Assembly: GCF_000967655.1 (NCBI RefSeq)
Contig: NZ_JXYA01000047.1
Span: forward strand, 94,214-158,213
DNA length: 64,000 bases
Origin: Pseudoalteromonas rubra
Lineage (GTDB): Bacteria; Pseudomonadota; Gammaproteobacteria; Enterobacterales; Alteromonadaceae
Reading direction: 5' to 3'
Each line of letters opens with the position of its first letter. Within the stretch, counting starts at the first letter, position 1. The position numbers and the translations under genes are program-made. Below are positions 25,100 to 34,000 of the stretch, one piece after another. The notes below the pieces were generated by a model that worked only from the letters and a program-made list of their open reading frames with translations, did not search any database and was not told the DNA's origin.

Positions 25100-27157
25100 A
25101 TGAAAAAACTTTCTATTTTAACGTCTTGTATTGCACTGGCGTTGTCTGGTTCTGCACTGGCTGCTGAGTCTTCGCACACCAACAATACACTTACCTATCA
25201 GGATGTATTTAACATTGAATACGCCGCAAACCCGGTGGTCGTGCCAAACGGCAAGCAAGTTGTCTATGAGCGCCGCAGTATGGATATCATGACAGACAGC
25301 ATGAAAAGAAACCTGTGGACCGTATCACTGGATGGCAAAACACACCTGCCGCTGTTGTCAGACACACACAACCATTTCAGCCCGGTGTTTTCACCGGACG
25401 GCACAAAAATGGCCTACCTCTCCAGCAAAGAAGGCCAGGTTCAAATCTATGTCCGCGATTTAGCATCGGGCCTGACCGCGCGGGTAACAGATGTTGCGAT
25501 GACTCCCAGTAGCCTGAGCTTCTCGCCGGATGGCAGCCAGCTGGCTTTCTCCATGTTTACGCCGGGTAAGGCAAAGCCCCTATTCAGCCTCGACTTTAAA
25601 CCCAAAGACGCAAAATGGGCCGACAATGCTCAGTACATAGATCAAGCCCTGTTCCAGCGTGATGGTGCTGGCATGAAACGCCCGGGCAATATGCACGTTT
25701 ATGTTGTGCCCGCCATTGGTGGCTCGCCGCGACAAATTACCTCAGGCAAACATGACTACGCAGGTTCACTAGCCTGGTCAGGCGATGGCAAGCAGCTCAT
25801 TGTCGCCGCCAATACACATGATGATGCCCAGTTTGATGTGTTCAACAGCGATTTACTGGCTATCGATGTACGCACTGCCAAAGTCACCGAACTTACCTCA
25901 ATGTCTGGCCCTGAGTATAGCCCTAAGCTTAGCCCCAACGGAAAAAAGCTGGCATTCCTTGGCTTTGAAGACAATGGTAAATCAAACCAAATCACAGAAC
26001 TTTATGTGATGAACCCGGATGGCTCTGATATTAAACGACTGACACCTAAGCTGGATCGCAGCGTTGGCGACATAAAATGGACCGACAACAGTAAGGGCTT
26101 ATATTTCAGTTATGACAACGAAGGGAAGAAACACGTCGCCTACGTTTCTTTATCTGGCAAGATAAAAACCCACACCGATGCGCTGGGTGGCATGAGCTTA
26201 GGCCGTCCTTATACCTCGGGTCATTTTGATGTAACCGACAATGGTCAGATTGTTTACACTCAGTCTACTGGCGTACGTCCTGCCGACTTGGCCGTGGTCA
26301 GTAAGCGTGGAAAAGTCTCTCAACTGACCGACTTGAACAGTGATGTGTTCGACCATAAAACACTGAACCAGCCTGAGCTGATGGAAGTAAAAAGCAGTGT
26401 TGACGGCAGACGCCTGCAAGCCTGGATTGTGACCCCGCCTAACTTTGACCCAAATAAAAAGTATCCGCTGATCCTGGAGATCCACGGTGGTCCCCATACC
26501 GCGTATGGCCCGGAATTTTCGACCGAAGTCCAGCTGTTCGCAGCCGCCGGTTACGTCGTGGTTTACGGTAACCCAAGAGGTTCAACGTCCATGGGCGCTG
26601 ACTTTGCCAACGAGATTGATAAAAACTACCCGTCAGAGGATTACAACGACCTGATGGACATGGTTGACGGTGTGATTGCCAAAGGCTACGTAGATCAGGA
26701 CAACTTGTTTGTCACCGGCGGCTCTGGCGGCGGCACGTTAACCGCCTGGATCATCGGTAAAACAGACCGCTTTAAGGCTTCGGTGGTTGCAAAACCCGTT
26801 ATCAACTGGACCAGCATGATTGGTGCTTCCGACATCTATACCTTTATGACGCGTTACTGGTTTAGCGACCTGCCGTGGAACGACTACCAGCAATACTGGA
26901 ACCGCTCGCCGCTGTCTCTGGTTGGCAATGTGAAAACGCCCACTATGGTACTCACCGGTGAACTCGACGTGCGCACCCCAATGAGTGAAAGTGAGCAATA
27001 CTATGGCGCACTGCAACTACAAGGTGTGGACAGTGCCTTTGTACGCATTCAGGGCGCCTACCATGGCATTGCCGCCAAACCCTCCAACCTGGCACGTAAA
27101 GTGGGTAATATCCTGGCCTGGTTTGACAAGTACCGAGCCGACAACAAAGCTGACTAA
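25100..27157 (+). CDS. S9 family prolyl oligopeptidase-type exported peptidase
   Basis: The 685-residue protein has a signal peptide (about 1-22, ending ALAA), an N-terminal beta-propeller with repeated FSPDG motifs and a C-terminal hydrolase domain. The nucleophile elbow GGSGGG gives Ser542; LTGELDVRTP carries the acid and GAYHGI the His. It resembles marine dipeptidyl peptidase/acylaminoacyl-peptidase enzymes. It is transcribed alone and ends at a strong terminator. It differs clearly from the S9 enzyme at 21432-23333, so the two are not recent duplicates. Confidence 0.85.
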   Translation: MKKLSILTSCIALALSGSALAAESSHTNNTLTYQDVFNIEYAANPVVVPNGKQVVYERRSMDIMTDSMKRNLWTVSLDGKTHLPLLSDTHNHFSPVFSPDGTKMAYLSSKEGQVQIYVRDLASGLTARVTDVAMTPSSLSFSPDGSQLAFSMFTPGKAKPLFSLDFKPKDAKWADNAQYIDQALFQRDGAGMKRPGNMHVYVVPAIGGSPRQITSGKHDYAGSLAWSGDGKQLIVAANTHDDAQFDVFNSDLLAIDVRTAKVTELTSMSGPEYSPKLSPNGKKLAFLGFEDNGKSNQITELYVMNPDGSDIKRLTPKLDRSVGDIKWTDNSKGLYFSYDNEGKKHVAYVSLSGKIKTHTDALGGMSLGRPYTSGHFDVTDNGQIVYTQSTGVRPADLAVVSKRGKVSQLTDLNSDVFDHKTLNQPELMEVKSSVDGRRLQAWIVTPPNFDPNKKYPLILEIHGGPHTAYGPEFSTEVQLFAAAGYVVVYGNPRGSTSMGADFANEIDKNYPSEDYNDLMDMVDGVIAKGYVDQDNLFVTGGSGGGTLTAWIIGKTDRFKASVVAKPVINWTSMIGASDIYTFMTRYWFSDLPWNDYQQYWNRSPLSLVGNVKTPTMVLTGELDVRTPMSESEQYYGALQLQGVDSAFVRIQGAYHGIAAKPSNLARKVGNILAWFDKYRADNKAD

Positions 27158-27165
27158 GCCTTTGC

Positions 27166-27192
27166 AGCCACCCGCATGGCGGGTGGCTTTTT
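27166..27192 (+). terminator. Rho-independent terminator after the S9 gene
   Basis: AGCCACCCGC (27166-27175) pairs perfectly with GCGGGTGGCT (27179-27188) around ATG, followed by TTTTTAT. Confidence 0.9.
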
Positions 27193-27310
27193 ATCACGTG
27201 CATTGGCAACAGCCACCATGAAGTAGCGCAATATTAAAAGAATTTACTCGTTTTTTTTCTGTGCTAAAATCGCCCGCTTGTACATTCTTGGGTAAAATAC
27301 GGAAACAAAC

Positions 27311-28135
27311 ATGGACTTCCCTTTGGCTGAACTGAGCTACTTCGGGCTCTTTCTTGTGGTGCTATTTGTCGCAAAATGGCTCTATAACGCGACCACTTCG
27401 TACAACACCTTCACGGAAATTGAACAGAACAAAAACCTGGCTTTGGCAACATCAATCAGTGGTTTCTTAATTGCGGTTACTATGATGTACGTGGCAGTTC
27501 TTCAGGGGCCGAGTAAAGGTCTGTTAACCGACCTTATCAATGTAAGTCTTTACTCACTGGTGGGGCTGGGCTTATTGGTGATAACCCGAGTGATTAACGA
27601 TAAGTTGCTGTTACCTAAGTTTTGCAACACCACACAACTTATCACTCATCAGAATCTGCCGGTTGGAATCGCGCAATTTGCCAGTTACATCAGCGCCGGA
27701 TTAATTATCGCAGGGGCTTTGAAAGGAGAAGGGAGTTTTGCCTCAGCGATTGTATTTTATTTGCTCGCTCAGCTGGTCCTGCTGGTCGCAAGCCGACTGT
27801 ATGATGCACTGACACAGTTTGACCTGCACCAGGAGCTGCAAAACAACAATATGGCGGCGGCCGTCAGTTTTGCGGCAACCAAAATTGCCACAGGTATTAT
27901 CTTATTTCACGCACTGCGCGGCGCTTTCGAGAGCTGGTCAGACAGCATTACACTATTTTTTATCGACGCAGCCATTGCGCTGGTGCTGCTGCCCGTGGTG
28001 CGCTTACTGACTGATTTAGTACTGATGCCAGGGGTGAGAGTCAACAAGGCCATCGCCCAGGGCAATACCGCTGTTTCATTAATTGAAGCAAGCGTGGCCG
28101 TATCGGTTGCCGTGGCAATTTTCTACACACTTTAA
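27311..28135 (+). CDS. DUF350 family membrane protein (two DUF350 units)
   Basis: The 274-residue protein has about eight membrane helices in two similar halves; each half has an N-x-A-x-A-x-S/F-A motif (NKNLALATSISG, NNMAAAVSFAA) as in tandem DUF350 proteins. In many bacteria such genes sit beside a membrane-embedded spermidine synthase homologue, as here. The role of DUF350 is not established; a channel or transporter function has been suspected. It is the first gene of a three-gene operon (12-bp gap, then direct abutment). Confidence 0.75.
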   Translation: MDFPLAELSYFGLFLVVLFVAKWLYNATTSYNTFTEIEQNKNLALATSISGFLIAVTMMYVAVLQGPSKGLLTDLINVSLYSLVGLGLLVITRVINDKLLLPKFCNTTQLITHQNLPVGIAQFASYISAGLIIAGALKGEGSFASAIVFYLLAQLVLLVASRLYDALTQFDLHQELQNNNMAAAVSFAATKIATGIILFHALRGAFESWSDSITLFFIDAAIALVLLPVVRLLTDLVLMPGVRVNKAIAQGNTAVSLIEASVAVSVAVAIFYTL

Positions 28136-28147
28136 AAAGGACATTTT

Positions 28148-28966
28148 ATGAGTGTGATAAAAACCTTTTTCCTGGCCCTGGTGATTTTTATTTTATGCTT
28201 CATTAGTCGGACGATGCTAGAAGAACCTGTCGCTCAGGTGCCTTTTGCCAAGAGCGCAGAGTATACCAATCAGGATAAGGCCTATCAGTTCGATGTGCCT
28301 GAAGATGGCCAGATGATGCGCTTTGAAATCAGGGGCATGATGAAAATGAACACCTGGAAAGCCATGGATATGGAAGTCTATCAAGCCGATGGCACTTACC
28401 TGTTTAGCTATCAGGATGAGCTGTGGTCTGAATCGGGCAGAGACTCGGAGGGCCACTGGACCGAAAGAAAAACCGCTGCTTCATTTGAGATCCGCTTTGC
28501 GAACAAAGGCACCCACCATCTGTACCTGACAGACGCTAGCAGCTATAGCCAAAAATTGAACAACACCCGATACACCTTTCGTGTGGTCCCCATTCGGGGA
28601 GATGCAGATACCTTGTTTCCTCTACAATTTATTGCAGGGATCATCGCTGTTGGCTGCCTGGCACTATTAGCCAATCGCTATGAAAATGATGAGCCCTTGT
28701 CAGGCAAAACAACCTATAACAAAAAGCCCTATGGTCATAACCCGTTTGGCGATCAAGCACGCCCCTCACGTGCCCCGCTGTACGCCTGGTGTTTCTCCCT
28801 CGGGCTATTTGCCTTGCTGTTCAGCTGGGCGTATAAAAATGACGACGACATTAATTACGTCAGTTATGCCTATGGTAAGTCGCAAATGACGGTTGATCGC
28901 AGCATTCGTCAGCAAAGTTTGTCTGGTGCCAATCATCGCGGTGGCAGTGGCCGGGGTGGTAAATAA
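28148..28966 (+). CDS. Membrane protein of unknown function in the DUF350/aminopropyltransferase operon
   Basis: I do not recognise this 272-residue protein. It has an N-terminal hydrophobic helix, an extracytoplasmic beta-rich domain (about 30-155) with FEIRFANKGTHHLYL-like strands, then two membrane helices (about 160-178 and 215-232). The tail is Gly/Arg/Ser-rich (NHRGGSGRGGK). It lies between a DUF350 gene and a spermidine synthase-like gene and abuts the latter's GTG start, so the three products probably act together in the membrane. Confidence 0.6.
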   Translation: MSVIKTFFLALVIFILCFISRTMLEEPVAQVPFAKSAEYTNQDKAYQFDVPEDGQMMRFEIRGMMKMNTWKAMDMEVYQADGTYLFSYQDELWSESGRDSEGHWTERKTAASFEIRFANKGTHHLYLTDASSYSQKLNNTRYTFRVVPIRGDADTLFPLQFIAGIIAVGCLALLANRYENDEPLSGKTTYNKKPYGHNPFGDQARPSRAPLYAWCFSLGLFALLFSWAYKNDDDINYVSYAYGKSQMTVDRSIRQQSLSGANHRGGSGRGGK

Positions 28967-30481
28967 GTGCTCAGAGAAAGCCATATCCTGCTGTTTAGCA
29001 TCTTTATTGCCGGATTATGCTCGATTGTTTATGAGCTGCTGATAGCAACCACGGGCGCTTATTTTCTGGGCGACAGTGTGATGCAGTTTTCCATCACCAT
29101 TGGCGTCTATATGGCGTTTATGGGCGTGGGCTCGTACCTGTCTAAGTGGGTCACTGACAACACACTGCTAACGCAGTTTATTGTGTACGAGCTGATGCTG
29201 GCGCTGATTGGTGGCAGCTCAGTGCCTTTACTGTATTTTTGTTATGCTCAGGGCTGGCATTTTCAGAGTATGTCGGTTGCGCTCACCGCTCTGATTGGGA
29301 TTTTTGTGGGCCTTGAAATTCCGCTGCTGTCACGGCTGATGGAAAAGCACTATACCTTAAAGGTGAACCTGGCCAATGTGTTGTCTATTGATTATCTGGG
29401 TGCGTTAATCGCCACCCTGGTTTTTCCGCTGGCACTACTGCCCTGGCTTGGCGTATTTAAAACCTCACTGCTGTTTGGGCTTATCAACTTGTCCATCGCC
29501 TTAACCTTATTGTGGTATTTTTACGCTCAGTTTCCTCTCAGACAGGCACGCCTGTTAAGGTGGCTCCTGGTACTTGTGTTACTCACGCTCGCAGGGTTGA
29601 TGTTCTTCAGCAAAGCGCTGAATCATCACTGGAACGAAACCGTGTTTGAAGACCGTATTGTGCACAGTGAACAGTCACGGTACCAACAGCTGATCATGAC
29701 CAAACACAAAGAGGATGTGCGTTTGTATTTAAATGGTGGCTTGCAGTTTTCTGCCATTGATGAATACCGCTACCATGAATCACTGATCCATTTGCCAATC
29801 CAGCGTCAAACAGCGACTCGCAACGTCCTGATCCTGGGTGGTGGCGACGGCCTGGCCGCCAGGGAACTGCTCAAATACCCCGATATTGAATATATTACTT
29901 TGGTTGACCTGGACCCGGCCGTGGCAGAGCTTGCCCGCAGCAATTTTCACCTCAAACAGCTCAATCACAACGCGCTGCACAACCCCAAAGTGAAGGTGCT
30001 CAATCAGGATGCGTTTGTCTATCTGACAGACACGCCCAATAGATACGACTTAATCGTGGTGGATTTACCCGACCCTAAAACCATTAGCCTGGCCAGGTTG
30101 TACAGTAAGCAGTTTTATACTCTGGTAAAACATCGCCTGAATACACAAGGCATTATGGTGACTCAGGCAACCAGCCCTTACTTTGCAAAACAGGCGTTTT
30201 GGTCAATCCATAATACGGCGGCGTCGGTGGGCTTTCACTCAGTCACCCCGTATCATGTGGATGTGCCCTCATTTGGCAACTGGGGGTTTGTCATGGCCTG
30301 TAAAGCAGCGTGTCAATTACAGCACCATGCCCTGCCCGACACGCGTTTTTACAGTCCAGATATTGAACCTTTATTAATGACGTTTCCGGCTGATATGCAT
30401 AATACCCACAGTAAAGTCAGCAGCCTGGATCAGCCCCATGTGCTCTACTATTATCTCGATGGCTGGAAATACTGGAATTAG
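28967..30481 (+). CDS. Membrane-embedded spermidine synthase-like aminopropyltransferase
   Basis: The GTG start lies directly after the previous stop codon. The N-terminal 215 residues contain about seven membrane helices. The C-terminal half is a spermidine synthase-type Rossmann domain with the nucleotide-binding loop LGGGDGLAAREL (Gly291 region), VDLDPAV and DLPDPKTISLARLYSKQFY, the last matching the catalytic DxxDP segment. Soluble SpeE enzymes are about 290 residues and lack the membrane half. Substrate may be a polyamine or another amine at the membrane. No speD is nearby. Confidence 0.75.
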   Translation: MLRESHILLFSIFIAGLCSIVYELLIATTGAYFLGDSVMQFSITIGVYMAFMGVGSYLSKWVTDNTLLTQFIVYELMLALIGGSSVPLLYFCYAQGWHFQSMSVALTALIGIFVGLEIPLLSRLMEKHYTLKVNLANVLSIDYLGALIATLVFPLALLPWLGVFKTSLLFGLINLSIALTLLWYFYAQFPLRQARLLRWLLVLVLLTLAGLMFFSKALNHHWNETVFEDRIVHSEQSRYQQLIMTKHKEDVRLYLNGGLQFSAIDEYRYHESLIHLPIQRQTATRNVLILGGGDGLAARELLKYPDIEYITLVDLDPAVAELARSNFHLKQLNHNALHNPKVKVLNQDAFVYLTDTPNRYDLIVVDLPDPKTISLARLYSKQFYTLVKHRLNTQGIMVTQATSPYFAKQAFWSIHNTAASVGFHSVTPYHVDVPSFGNWGFVMACKAACQLQHHALPDTRFYSPDIEPLLMTFPADMHNTHSKVSSLDQPHVLYYYLDGWKYWN

Positions 30482-30493
30482 TTAGAGAGGCGA

Positions 30494-30727
30494 CTAATCT
30501 GGTACTGAGTTTACAAACTCCAGTAGCCTTTTAATCGACTCACTACCATCTATCACACCATCTGCGATGTCTTCACAGCTCCGGATAATTTCGTTTCTGG
30601 AGCCAAAAGGGATCGCTTCAAGGCACTCTATTTCTTCTCCGGCAACACGTAACGCATCATGCACGTCTGAGCATTCCGCGCGTTCAATTGCACTAATAAT
30701 AAAGTGCTTTCTCTGCTGATTTGTCAT
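30494..30727 (-). CDS. Small protein of unknown function
   Basis: The ATG at 30727 follows GGGAGC about 10 bp upstream, so I prefer it to the longer frame starting at 30766. The 77-residue acidic helical protein (IISAIERAECSDVHDALRVAG...) has no motif that I know. It is convergent with the aminopropyltransferase gene 12 bp away and has no visible terminator. Confidence 0.45.
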   Translation of the reverse strand: MTNQQRKHFIISAIERAECSDVHDALRVAGEEIECLEAIPFGSRNEIIRSCEDIADGVIDGSESIKRLLEFVNSVPD

Positions 30728-31001
30728 GCAAACATAGCTCCCGCAATATATTTTATTTGTCGACAAAAGTTTTAGTCAAAATTCGCCAGACAGTTTAACG
30801 CCTGTACAGCATCAGGTAACCGACATAGTGCATTTTTGGTTTATAGATATCCACCCCGGCAATTTTATCATCCTCGGTGCACACAGTAAGTCTCTGATTT
30901 AAATGGTTCTTATAATATAAGGACAAGCTGGAGACGTACATGGCTAGTAGCGTTAAAACCAAACAGACTAGCTCGCATCACAAACCAGGCTGTTTGAGAA
31001 C

Positions 31002-31032
31002 AGAAAAAGCCCTGCCGTCCCTGGCCGGGCTT
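31002..31032 (-). terminator. Terminator of the giant adhesin gene
   Basis: On the minus strand AAGCCC (complement of 31027-31032) pairs with GGGCTT (complement of 31007-31012), followed by TTTCTG. The loop is GC-rich and partly self-pairing. Confidence 0.6.
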
Positions 31033-31043
31033 GTCATTGCTCG

Positions 31044-34000
31044 TTAGAAACGCACTTCAATACCGGCGGCGACTTCACCGATACGGTTGGCGCTTAGGCG
31101 GTAGTGGCTGTAGCTGAGCGTCAGCGCCGTGCTGTCGCTCAGCTGGTAGCCTACTGCGCCACCAAAGTACGCGCTGGTGCCTTTTTGTTCGTACTGAACA
31201 AAATGACGACCGTTCAGGGTACTGTCAATCTGATAGTCCCAGTTGTAGGCGCCCAGAAACAGCTCGCCATGCACTTTATCAAAGCGTGCCACTTCCAGAC
31301 CCGTTTGCAGTGCAAAGCCTTCAGGCAGAACCGGGGCGACACGCGCCATGCTTTCGTGCCAGCTGTCTGGTGTCAGCGTACTGCCGCTCAGCGTCACCCG
31401 CCCCTGGCCCAGGTCGATATAGCGCAGACCTGCATACCACTTAGGCATCAGCTGATAGAAAGCACCGGCTGACCATGACTGGCTGCTGTCGTCGACGTTC
31501 GAGACCTGAGTCCCCGCAGGCAAGGCGCTGAAGTGGCTGTTGGCTTCAGCCTGACCTAACGTTGCCTGAACACGCAACGCATCTGCCAGTGCAGGTGCAC
31601 TGACCAGGCAGCTGGCCGTCACAACTGCGTAAGCAGGGAGCGCCGACTTGCGACGACGCAGTACCAGCGCCGATACCATGACCAATAACAGACCACCCAG
31701 GCTACCGGATGACTTGTTTTCTACCGTGGCAACCTGATGGGTTGTTACGTTGATTTTCGCAATCCCGGTGCTGGTCGCACCTTTTGCGTCTTTGACCTGG
31801 TAAGTCACAGTGTCTTCTCCATTAAAGCCCAGTTTTGGCTCATAGCTTAGAGTTCCGTCAAGGTTAACGACTGCCTTGCCATGCGTCGCCGTTGCGTTGA
31901 TAAGCGTTAAGGCGTCGCCATCCGGATCCATGTCGTTGGCCAGAACATCCAGGATAACGCTGGCCTGATCATTGGTGCTGGCAGTATCAAGCTGAGTGAC
32001 TGGCGCGGCATTGACCACCAGCTCAACCGTCACTGTGGCGCTGGACGTACCACCCTGGCCATCGGCAATGCTGTAAGTGATGGTTGCCGTACCAACATAA
32101 TCCACCGGCGGTGTATAACGCAGCTGATTATCAAGGATTTCAACCTCACCAAAGTCGGCGCTTGCGCCTGTGATGGTCAGCGTATCTCCGTCAGCATCGC
32201 TGTCGTTTTCCAGTACATTAATAAAGACTGGCAGACCCGCACCCACAGCCAGGGTATCGGCCTGTGCTACGGGTTGTGTGTTGTCGCTCATCAGAACGGC
32301 AATACCGCCCGGATCGACGACGCTGCGGTTTGCAATGCCGTCGTCGTCGTTCGGACCGCCATCCACAATTTGCAGTTGCACACACCAGTCGCCTTCGTTC
32401 AAACCATCGCGCCACTCGTTGCTACCCGGAGGTGGACAGTAACCCGGCTCACCGGTCGCCGACAGAATGGCATTGCCATCGGTGGTGACAAAGTTCACCC
32501 ATTCACCGTCACGGAACTTACGATAAATCGCGTTAACCGGGATAGGTTTACGCTGCGGGATCACGATGCCGTAAACGTCGCCCGCCTTAGGCAGTCCGGT
32601 TGCGATAAAGTCGAACACCCCACCAATGTTGGTGGCTTCGCTATCCGCAGGCAGCTCAGTTTCAAGCAATTGTGCACCGCCCGTGGTGTTTTGCGCCACG
32701 GTTGCCCCTTTACGCAGACATACGCCTGGCTCACCTTCTACCAGATACTGGTTCGCATCCTTCACCTGGCCTGGGATCACGTTACAGTCGCTGCTGGCAT
32801 CCAGGTAATCCGGAATACCATCGTTATCGGAATCCGCAAAACCTTCCTGATCATCCGGGATAAGGTCGCCATCGCTGTCCACGCCGCTTAGCTGTGGCAA
32901 GCTGTCAACAACTTCCAGATAGATATCCTGAGTGGAAGACAAGGCAGGTGTGCCATCATCCGTTGCTGTTACGCTGAGTTTGTAGATACCCGCAGCCAGT
33001 ACGCTTGGGTCAAATTCAAAGCGACCTGCCTCAAAGCTCAGATCCGTCATTTGTGCGTCTGCCGCTTCCCAGCTCAGCGTGATGCTGTCTTGTGGGTTGG
33101 CATCGGTTGCCACCGCGCTCACCACGACAGGTTCACCATTTTGCAGTACCAGTGTACGCGACTCGCCGCTTTGGGTGGTATCAACCTCCAGCGCTGGCGC
33201 AACGTTGTCTTCCACTATGGTTACTGTGGAGCTGGACTTGGCACCGCGGTTTAGCGTCTCTGCCAGGGTGATCACTATGCTTTCATTACCTTCGACTGTG
33301 CCGTCGGCAAAGACGTTAAAGGTAATGCTGGCCTCAGTGCCTGATTCAATCACCACTTCGCCGTCCAGCAAGTCATGATCGTTACCATCGGCTGAGCCAC
33401 TGACCGTGTAAGGTACAGTGATCGGATAACTTGGTGCCGGACCATTTAGGAAGACCTTCACCGTGTGGCTTTGCTCTTCCGCAATCTGGCTGTCTTTGCT
33501 CAAAGACACCAACGGGTTCACGGCAACGGTCTGCTTTTTCACTGTCGACTGGTTATTACCATCGGTCGCTTTCCAGTACACCTGATGCAGGCCCGGTGCA
33601 AAAATTGTCACTCCATCCACCAGGGAGACCGCGAGCGGGTTGCCATTGCTGTCAAAGGCAGAAGCCGTACCTAAATCTACTTTAGTAAACAGACCGGTTG
33701 CATCCACACTCATATTATCCGGTACGCTCAGCGTTGGCGCGTCGGCCGCAGCGGATGCTGTGATCTCTACCGTGGCAGTCGCCTGCGCACGCGCACCGGC
33801 ACTGTCCACTAGCATGTAAGTGATCACAGCGGTGTCTTGCGCACTTGCCTGCGGTTGATAAATCAGTTGACCATCGCTGATGGCAACGCTACCGATGGAA
33901 GCGCTTGCACCGACCAGGGTCAGGGTATCACTCGCATCCACATCGCTGTCGTTCGCCAGTACATCCAGGCTGTAGCTGCTTGCCACTTCGCCGAAGCTAA

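Noticed and set aside
31104..31472. Plus-strand frames opposite the giant adhesin gene (31104-31472 and many similar up to 47793)
   Set aside because: They arise from the biased repeat sequence on the coding strand; none has protein-family features.
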